This document shows positions 56,291 through 64,000 of a stretch of DNA of 64,000 nucleotides, one piece after another; within the stretch, counting starts at the first letter, position 1; each line of letters opens with the position of its first letter. Source of the stretch: Mesostigma viride. Taxonomy: Eukaryota; Streptophyta; Mesostigmatophyceae; Mesostigmatales; Mesostigmataceae. The translations under genes were made by a program, and so were the position numbers. The DNA lies in NCBI GenBank assembly GCA_009746045.1, contig RPFO01000065.1, positions 1,946,484-2,010,483 on the forward strand, in the 5' to 3' direction. Below the pieces are notes generated by a model, which had not been told where the DNA came from, ran no database searches, and saw only the letters and a program-made list of their open reading frames with translations.

Positions 56291-58256
56291 AAACGTTGAA
56301 AATAGGTGTTGTATAAGTTATACTGCATCAAACATGCATCAAACATCATGACTGGATGACCTAATATTCTGATCAGACACTCCGCAAAGGTGAAAACCTT
56401 TGCGTTCAGTGCCAGGCCGCGGAAAACGCGGAAAACGCGATCTGCAAATGAATCCGACCGGAATCGAACTGGGGACCTCTCGCACCAATTTTGCTGACTA
56501 TAGGACGGACGTCTCCGGTTACCATGGCATCGCCAACTTACACCTACAGTCATCCGCAAAAGTTCTCCTGTCCGGGGAGTGATGCAAGCCTTTCGGATTT
56601 GGTACTAGATAAATCACTCGAGATCTGTGTGTAGGAGTACTACACACGTGTCTGCACGCGAGACTTGTTCAGTCTCGCACCGTGAGACGGGCTGAACACG
56701 GCTGAATCCTTCTTTTTAGTAGAAGGGGGCGTAGCCGGTACTATCGAAATCAGCCAAGCGTATATTCTGATCAGACACTCCGCAAAGGTGAAAACCTTTG
56801 CGTTCAGTGCCAGGCCGCGGAAAACGCGGAAAACGCGATCTGCAAATGAATCCGACCGGAATCGAACTGGGGACCTCTCGCACCAATTTTGCTGACTATA
56901 GGACGGACGTCTCCGGTTACCATGGCATCGCCAACTTACACCTACAGTCATCCGCAAAAGTTCTCCTGTCCGGGGAGTGATGCAAGCCTTTCGGATTTGG
57001 TACTAGATAAATCACTCGAGATCTGTGTGTAGGAGTACTACACACGTGTCTGCACCTAATATGACTGAATCAGGCAGCCATAGCCAAAGCATCATCCACT
57101 CTCACAACGTGTTGAGCACATGCCTCGTGGGAATGGAGGTGCTGGGTTTTCATTCCATAACGCGTGCAATACTGAAAGAAAGAGGCACGTGTAATGCAAG
57201 GCTTGGATAGGTTGAGTGATCCATGAGCTTACATGCAGGCAAAGATGACGCTGGAATGCATGCTAGCAAATGGTGGCAAGATGCTAACAACACATGATTA
57301 TTCACCATGATTATGGGCACCCAGCTGATCTTCTTGCACAATCAACGCAGTATAAACCATCAACATCCAATCCTCACGATATATGCACGGCTTGACGACG
57401 TATACAGCACCTAAATACTGCACAACTGCAACCTGCTATTGCTGACATGCAAGCAACGTCGAGTAGGATGGCGGTCTTAGAGAGGCTGGGCAGAGGTCGG
57501 TAGAAATACGTGGAAAACTGGCAGAAACTAGGTAGAAACACGATATACTTACGCCTGCAAGCACTAAATATTGAGCCGGTGGCAGAGGCCATTTCCAGGA
57601 AAATACAGCATACCGTAGCAATAGCCACGGTCACGCCTTACGCTATTTGCAGGCACCATCATGCCCGGAGCTACCCAATAAAAGTCTGCACAAATCTCGG
57701 TTTAGCCGAGAGTCCGGGCGTTCGGAATGAATAAACATGTGTTAAGAAGTCGAAACACCATGGAAATACCAAGCATGGTGCCGCAGCAGACCCGAGTCTT
57801 GACGTAATAATATGTATGCCGGTTTCCAGGGTTTCCGCATGAAAGTTGGGTGAGAAACTGGAAAAAACTACGTTTCCTTTGCCCCAGTACCTCAACAAAC
57901 TCGTAGAAACCTAATTATCAACCTTTGAACGCATCATCATGGTCGTGCTACCCAACAGCCACTGAAATTCGCGCGAAAACTGGCGAGATCTACCTGCCGC
58001 CATCGCCGTCGTCTTCACCTTCGTCCCGCGAAAATGCCTGATTTCAGTGGTACATATTTGTTTGCAGCTGTCACAAAAAAAATACCAAAAATACCAGGAT
58101 TTTTTCTTGAATTCTATGAGATGTTTCTGACCTATCTTGAAAGTTTCAGACCAAAAATCGCATGTTTAATAGGTTTGCCACGTGTCAGATTACAACGCGA
58201 TACATCGCGTTCTAACCCTACAACGCGATGTATCGCGTTGTAAAAAAACACGGGTT
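56281..58256 (-). repeat. inverted paralogue of the 25.3-36.6 kb host repeat, lacking SDR-1 and SDR-2
   Basis: Read in reverse it runs from AACCCGTG with both CGCGAT palindromes (58256) to GTTTTGACCCTCCA (56281). It is colinear with 25326-25717, 27805-28670 and 36576-36597, skipping both SDR elements. It has its own insertion, a SINE-like dimer at 56368-57053. It is diverged by base substitutions, so it is an older copy and not an assembly artefact. Confidence 0.88.
56368..57053 (-). mobile_element. dimeric tRNA-derived SINE-like element (second copy)
   Basis: Flanked by the 9-bp direct repeat ACCTAATAT (56359-56367 and 57054-57062). Two apparently identical 283-bp units, offset 398 bp (56371-56653 and 56769-57051), are separated by a spacer with the AGACTTGTTCAGTCTCG hairpin. 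On the minus strand each contains the tRNA-like segment with B box AGTTCGATTCC. The uninserted sequence exists at 28600 (CATATTATGTCATCC), confirming the borders. The perfect identity of the units contrasts with the divergence of the host repeat. Confidence 0.7.
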
Positions 58257-59235
58257 AATGCAATACTTGTTGACTTGGATCATGACCCACACAATCATAT
58301 CATAACTGTAACCTTATATGAATCTGGCATGGCAACATGAAATAAGCACATGTGCATTACACACAGCATAATGAATACACGCAAGTCCCCACGTTTTTTT
58401 TTTTTGGAAATGCTACAAGTTTACATTTTCAGCTCTTGCATTACCCTTGGTATCTTTTTTTTTTTTGCAGGGCTGCGTTAGGAAAAAAGCACAGGACGTA
58501 AGTGTTTTAGCCGTGCAGTAACCCTTGATAGCAGCGCTTTTTTTTTGCAGGGCTGACTTAGGCAAAAAACACAAGTCCTAAGCCAAAAGCATATTTGCGT
58601 CATAAAGTAGGTTTGGCTTTGGACTTAGGTTTTTTTCATTACTTAGGTAAGTTTGAAAAAAAAAAGTCTGAAAGTCCGGGCAAAGGTGAATACAACAAAA
58701 AACAATCCCCATCCATCATGGAATATGTGCTACATGACCTCCCCATGTAGCACATATTCCAAGAGGCATGTTATAATTTAATTTAATTTAATTTATCGAG
58801 GCAGCTGAAAAACTATGAAAAGAATCTTCTATAATACAACTGAAACAAAATTTTCTGCACTGTTAACTATCATCTATCTTAAGTGAGACATCCAATCTGC
58901 TCCACACTCAAAAATCCGAACCAGGGATGCCAGCACAAGAACTATACCTATATATTGGATGTACTTCAAGCCAATGAAAGAATTCCACCCTCATCCGCAA
59001 ATATTCCACCTTTGCAGAATTCCTGCTTCAACCATAAACATGGGTTCGCTAAAGCCAGTACATAAATAAAGCCAAATTACAGGCCTGCCGACCACCGGAT
59101 CCAAGATCCATGCATTTCCTGTATAAACGGGCCAGCCCCAGTAGGTATGGTGAGGCGAACGTATGGAAGTAAAATGCCAGGGGAACATCTGCTACAAAAC
59201 CGGGACAAGCAGCATTCTTGTAGGGGGAAGATGAC
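58257..59235. other. intergenic, 3' of OEP24
   Basis: Contains T-runs (58397, 58457, 58540), a 17-bp-arm inverted repeat (GGAATATGTGCTACATG and its complement at 58719-58761) and an (AATTT)n tail to about 58795. These mark a LINE/SINE-type 3' end near the gene. No coding frame is supported. Polyadenylation of OEP24 would fall below 59236; no signal was assigned. Confidence 0.5.
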
Positions 59236-60773
59236 TTAAAGAGTGAAGTTCCAGGTCCGCTCGAAGGTGATTACTGGGTTTGGCTTCTCCTTCTTGACGG
59301 GCATTGTCGCGGTGACCCTCCACAGGTCCTTCGTGTAGTCCAACGTGGCCTGGTTGGTCTTGACCGCATACGTGGCCTTGAGCTTCTCGTTCTTGGCACG
59401 CTGGTGCGTGAGCGATACGGAGAGAGCCTTCTTGGAGAAATCGTAGTAGGGCTCCAGCTGTTGGGTAACGTGCCCATGAAAATGTGTCCCAGGCCAAGGA
59501 AATGCATCCCAGACCACGGAAAAATTACGATAACATGCTTCGATGAAAGCAGTTGGAGGTTGGATAGCAACCCATATAAGATACATTTACAACCGAGACT
59601 GCAGCAACTGAGAACCAAAGAAAAGACACGTAGGGGCAAGGCAGCAAATTTGAAAGCAAAAGAAAACACAAAAAGCTAGCAATGTCAGGTACAATTCAAG
59701 AACTTACAGTGTTCTTGTCGTTGACCTTGTAGGCATACTTCACATCGAAGTTTTCCGATGCGAAGTTGTACCTGCCACCGTAGACACGGACAGCCAGGCA
59801 CACACACCAGCATTGACACACTCTCACAACCTCAGGAACAGGTGTTTTAACCCCTCCAGGGAGCCCCAGCTTGGACATCTCTTTCCGCACACACTGGTGC
59901 ACCTCACGCTTGGCCAGCGCCACCAGCTTCCTACGCCAGCGGTGAAACACAGGGTCTGGGTCTCGCAGCACCACAGCAGCAGACCTTTTGAGGTGCAGGC
60001 ATACGGTGATTTAACGTAACAGTAGCAGAGCATCAAAGCACAGCATACAACAGCCAGATTAGCTGCCAAGCAGCCAATCTGGCCAACAGACTGCCAAGAT
60101 AAACTTATCATACAGTTTGCTCATTCAAAGCAGTCACGAGGATCCATAGGTATACATTAATCCAAGAAATTCGTCACCCGACTTCAAAGCCAGTTGGTAG
60201 CCAAGCCGAGTCACGTATAAGCAAGACTTTCTATTGTAAAAATCAGGCAGAATAGTGAACTGAACTAAAGAAATTGTTGCCGGGAGACCAGGCTTCCAAC
60301 AATGACTAATTACTTACCCAGGATTATTCTCACAATGCACATACTTGAAAATATAAAATCACTGAATTCGATAGCGATGAAAGTCAATCAAACATACTTA
60401 ATGGCACTCACTTTGACGTGACGAGGTCCTTGTTGTCACGAAGGGGTACGGCTCCCTCAAGCGTTGCCAGATTAGCCTTCTGGTCGTGGACGTACTTCAT
60501 TGCGACTTTTTGCTTGGCAAGAGTAGCCTTTGTCTGGAATTGGAACTTGGCCGCCTTCTTCGAAACGTCCCAGTCGTACCGGAACAGGCCAGGTTTCTCA
60601 CACCCGATAGTGACATCGGTCAGTTTGTTGTCCTCCTTCAACGTCCGGTCGGTAAGGCCAAGGCGGAGCTTAACGTCCTCGAGGGCATACGTAAGCTCCG
60701 CTCCAAGAAGCTTGGTCTTGGAGTTGTAGGTGGCGCGAAGAGAAGCATTGGTAGAAGTGGTTTTTGTCGCCAT
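59236..60773 (-). CDS. OEP24: chloroplast outer envelope pore protein, OEP24 family
   Basis: Three exons on the minus strand: 60773-60412, 59771-59708 and 59457-59236. Donors are GTGAGT and GTAAGT, acceptors GGCAG and CAACAG; the phases join cleanly to give 215 residues plus stop. Plant OEP24 is about 213 residues. The start MATKTTSTNASLRATYNSKT is the first ATG of the frame, in a good context. Motifs include KLLGAELTYALEDVKLRLGL, GLFRYDWDVSKKAAKFQ and exon 2 YNFASENFDVKYAYKVN. The C-terminus ends TWNFTL, as OEP24 ends in TWNFEM. OEP24 forms a beta-barrel channel in the plastid outer envelope that passes phosphorylated sugars, ATP and similar solutes. There is no transit peptide, as expected. 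It is head-to-head with chlD. Confidence 0.9.
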
Positions 60774-61325
60774 ATTTCTCGGTTATATGCTGGGAAAACC
60801 CTGTGACCACGACGATGAAATTTGGCCCGCGTGACGAGTGCGATGTGCTGCAGGCAGCCGGGTAAGATAAGTGCTGCCACGGCACGCGCGCGCGCACCCG
60901 TTGCCAAACGGCAGGATGATCAACGCGGCGTCACGGCGGATGAACCTGCCCACGTCAGCGGGCGGCATCCGTTTGTTTGAACGACCCGTTAGCTGCGCGC
61001 CGCGCCTGGGGCCCGGGGCTGGGGCGCGGCGGAGATGAAGAAATACGTGTCGCGCGGGCCGGGCGATTACTAGCCATAACCTAAACCTAGCCCTGCCCAG
61101 CCCGTTTTGGATTTACTTGGACCGTACGAAGTATAGCTGCTCGAGGTGGAGAATCCACCCGACTGCCCCACGAACCAAAGTGAAGTTTGCCGTCGCGTCG
61201 CCAATATTTTCTCCTTCAATGGCCTCCGCCGAGCCCAGCGCGAGCAGTCCTTAAGCAGGCCGGGGTAGGGATTGGCTTACGTTTGCATGCTGCTCAGGCC
61301 AGGTGGTTAGTGCCTATCTTCCGCC
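60774..61325. promoter_or_regulatory. divergent promoter region between OEP24 and chlD
   Basis: 552 bp lie between the two start codons. It is GC-rich, with CACGCGCGCGCGCACCC near 60880 and GCGCGCCGCGCCTGGGGCCC near 60995. No clear TATA box was assigned for either gene. Both transcripts must start here unless there are upstream non-coding exons elsewhere. Confidence 0.6.
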
Positions 61326-64000
61326 ATGGCGCTCGCCGCGCATGGCTCTTTGCTCAGCTGTCAGATATCGACGAACTCGTCATTGTCTTTCCGGTTGACT
61401 GGTAAGGAGGCTACCCCGGCGCAGGCTTCCAAGCGCGGACTCCGCGGCATCCTTGCCGGCTCGCCCGTTACAAATAGCGTAAATAGGCATTTAGCATGCC
61501 TAAGCCTATCGCGCGTGTCCGGGCGATCCCTCGCCCGCGGAACAGTTTGCAAGGCGGCTGCTCCTCCTCAGGATGCACCTCTATCCGTCAGTAAACCTGT
61601 TACTAAAATCAGCTTCGCCAAGGAAAACAATGCATCCCAGGGAGGGCCAAAGACCTCGTTCCCCCTCGCTGCAGTTATTGGTCAGGTGAGAAGCCGATCG
61701 AGACGGCTGCATGTTCTGGATTAGAGATCCTGATGACATCCTGGATAACCTTTGGGGCCTACAGTCGCTTATCCCGTCTCTTATCCCGTCTCCTAATCTA
61801 CTCTGAATAGCACTGCGCATCCCAAGCAAAATTTTCACCAAGATTCACAAATTGTCTCCCTGGATTGATCCCGGGTTAGCCTATGGCAGCGCTTTATTCA
61901 CATGGGCTACCAAGTGTCGTACATCGGAAATACGCGCTTGCGGCATGACAGGAATCTATCAAGACTGCGCTCTTGCTGGGAGCTATTGACCCCAAGGTTG
62001 GCGGCATCTGTATTTCTGGGCGGAGAGGGACGGCCAAGTCCGTCATGGCTCGTGGCATCCACGCCATCATGCCACCAATTGAGGTGGTCGAGGGGAGCAT
62101 CGCCAATGCTGACCCAAGCAACCCAGACGAGTAAGTGACTTAACGACACTGCGGCAGATACTGATATGCTGTTTAGTCACTTAAGACTATTTCTCGGGTG
62201 GCCAGTTCCTTCGCGGTGGCATGTATGGGGCTTCTCAGCGTCGATAGCTTTGCTCTTTGAACCTCACTTCCATGGATAACACGCACCTGATGGTCACGAG
62301 AAATGGTTATCTATAACAGTAGATGAAGGAGTGGATATGGCATGGTGGCTGTCGCCCGGCGTGACCAGCAGTGAACGCGCTTGACAGTTGCTTCTGTGCC
62401 GGCGCTCGGTGGTGATGCCTGTGGTTTTGTCCTATTGCCTGCTTTCCACCACCTTGATGGTAACATGGGCAGGACTTGTTGGGACTTAATTATTTTGCTT
62501 GCTGGCAATTATCTGGACAACAGACTTACTGTGCAGCCACATTTGGGACCGTGATGACCTCACTTTTCTGCTGGATATGTTGTCAGCTTAACGGCATGGT
62601 TGCAGATGCTGGCATCGTCTGGCACTGTTTGCTATTGCAATTTTTGGCTCCACTGATCTCTTGTTGGTGCTGGAAATAGACTTGGCTTATCGAGCGGCTG
62701 CCATGAGAGGCCCGCGTGCAACCAGTGAAGTTCAACTAAGTCTGTGCAAAAGCCCTGATTGTCCTCATACATGTCTCATCTCATCGTGTGCATGTGCACG
62801 CTACATCAACCCCGTTCAGGTGGGAGACAGGCCTGGAGGAAGCCGCCCCGCGCGACAGTGAGGGCAATGTGAAGACGCGTATCATGCAGTGCCCCTTCGT
62901 CCAGGTGAGTGGCGCGCCCACACGCAGATGGCTGGGTGCCCCAGCACTGTGCACGTTGCTGTGTCGGCACGTTTCCCACCCGCCTGCTTCCCATGGGATG
63001 CATGCGTGTGTGTGAGCATTTGTTTGCCCCGTCGTGTTTGCCATCACCATGGCCAGGCCTGCCCCATGTCCTGCGTTGGCAGCACGCATGTCAGGTTGTG
63101 GTGGAGCAAGGCCGCTGCACCTGCGTTGCACCTACACCACTAGTGTATCCTTACACCGATTGTTGCTCTTCCGCTTGGTTCCCGTTGTGGTTTGTCCGCC
63201 CATGCGAGTGCGATGGCTGACGGTCGGCCCGTCCCCTCTGGGCTCCCCCCCCGCTTTCTGTCGCAATGCCTACTTGCGTGCATGGCCGTGCATGCGCACG
63301 CGCTCTCGTCCACACACTCACACTCACAGTCACACGCACACGCACACGCACACGCACACGCACACGCACACGCACACGCACACGCACACGCACACGCACA
63401 CGCACACGCACACGCACTCGCACACGCACACGCACTCGCACTCGCACTCGCACTCGCACTCGCACTCGCACTCGCACTCGCACTCGCACTCGCACTCGCA
63501 CTCGCACTCGCACTCGCACTCGCACTCGCACTCGCACTCGCACTCGCACTCGCACTCGCACTCGCACTCGCACTCGCACTCGCACTCGCACTCGCACTCG
63601 CACTCGCACTCGCACTCGCACTCGCACTCGCACTCGCACTCGCACTCGCACTCCCACACCCACTCCCACTCCCACTCCCACACCCACACCCACACCCACA
63701 CCCACACCCACACCCACACCCACTCTCTCTCTCTCTCTCACACACACACAGATCCCGCTGGGCATCACGGAGGACCGTCTTCTGGGCAGTGTGGACGTGG
63801 AGGAGTCGATCAAGAAGGGCGAGACGGTGTTCCAGCCCGGCCTGCTGGCCAAGGCGCACCGCGGCATCCTATACGTGGATGAGGTCAACCTTCTGGACGA
63901 GGGCATCATCAACGTGCTGCTCAACGTGGTGTCCGAGGGGGTCAACATCATCGAGCGCGAGGGGCTGTCCATCCGCCACCCCTGCCGCCCGCTGCTTATC
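61326..64000 (+). CDS. chlD: magnesium-chelatase subunit D, 5' part (window-truncated)
   Basis: Four exons: 61326-61685, 61952-62130, 62820-62904 and 63752-64000 (open at the edge). All introns are GT-AG, and the phases 0, 2, 0 join without error. Residues 1 to about 85 are Ser/Ala/Arg-rich and fit a chloroplast transit peptide. Then [21 protein letters not shown], the Walker-A-like [51 protein letters not shown] and the Walker-B region [16 protein letters not shown] follow; the window ends in [10 protein letters not shown]. ChlD is the AAA+ partner of ChlI; with ChlH they insert Mg2+ into protoporphyrin IX in the plastid, the first committed step to chlorophyll. The Pro-rich linker and C-terminal integrin-I-like domain lie beyond the window. 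Confidence 0.93.
62131..62819 (+). other. chlD intron 2
   Basis: 689-bp intron with donor GTAAGT and acceptor CCGTTCAG. No other feature is seen in it. Confidence 0.85.
63310..63751 (+). repeat. microsatellite block filling the 3' half of chlD intron 3
   Basis: (CACACG)n to about 63430, (CACTCG)n to about 63650, (CACTCC/CACACC)n to about 63720, then (CT)n and (CA)n ending directly in the AG acceptor at 63750-63751. The long Ser-His, Arg-Val and Cys-Glu frames here are repeat artefacts. The (CT)n(CA)n run serves as the polypyrimidine tract of the splice site. Confidence 0.95.

Noticed and set aside
63034-63972. Long Ser-His, Arg-Val, Ser-Ala and Cys-Glu frames
   Set aside because: They are readings of the chlD intron 3 microsatellite; the true exons are defined on either side of it by conserved ChlD sequence and GT-AG borders.

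Overview
The window looks like nuclear DNA from a green-lineage photosynthetic eukaryote, probably an alga; I cannot name the species. The evidence is two intron-bearing plastid genes at the right end: a chloroplast outer-envelope pore protein of the OEP24 family (minus strand, complete) and the 5' half of chlD, the Mg-chelatase D subunit (plus strand, cut by the window edge). They are divergent, with 552 bp between start codons. Nearly everything else is repetitive DNA. Two 72-nt exons of a plant-type leucine-rich-repeat gene near the left end are the only other recognisable host-gene remains.

Layout. 0-12 kb: a 71-bp tandem array, decayed Ty1/copia-like fragments (integrase, then protease), the two LRR exons, and long stretches with nothing recognisable. 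12-15 kb: LINE-ORF1-like copies in both orientations. 15.8-21.2 kb: a nearly full-length but frameshifted copia-like polyprotein with the unusual order gag - integrase - protease - RT - RNase H. 21.2-22.8 kb: a 1.2-kb GGGA tract, then GCGT and GT microsatellites. 23-37 kb: a 5.82-kb block present twice on either side of an N gap. The block is the end of one contig and the start of the next, so it is almost certainly an unmerged assembly overlap. 37-43 kb: LINE tails, an E2F-like palindrome repeat and another ORF1-only LINE. 43.3-46.5 kb: a hAT transposase gene split by a 2.58-kb element. 46.8-49.1 kb: LINE ORF2 C-terminal part. 49.8-52 kb: a dimeric tRNA-derived SINE-like element carrying a nested 1,500-bp reverse-transcriptase fragment. 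53.6-55.6 kb: LINE ORF1 C-terminus and an unidentified open region. 55.8-58.3 kb: an inverted paralogue of the 25-36 kb repeat. 59.2-64 kb: OEP24 and chlD.

The main discovery is three non-autonomous elements (two families) with split direct repeats, A-internal-B-A-B, the architecture of tyrosine-recombinase retrotransposons (PAT/Ngaro and TOC1-like). The two elements at 25.7 and 34.6 kb share a diverged family. Each has the trinucleotide ATT at all three junctions, and both have recognisable empty sites in the inverted paralogue at 56.3 and 57.9 kb. The third, at 43.4-46.0 kb, sits inside the hAT transposase; skipping it makes the hAT frame read through. No tyrosine recombinase or matching reverse transcriptase is visible, so they must depend on a partner elsewhere.
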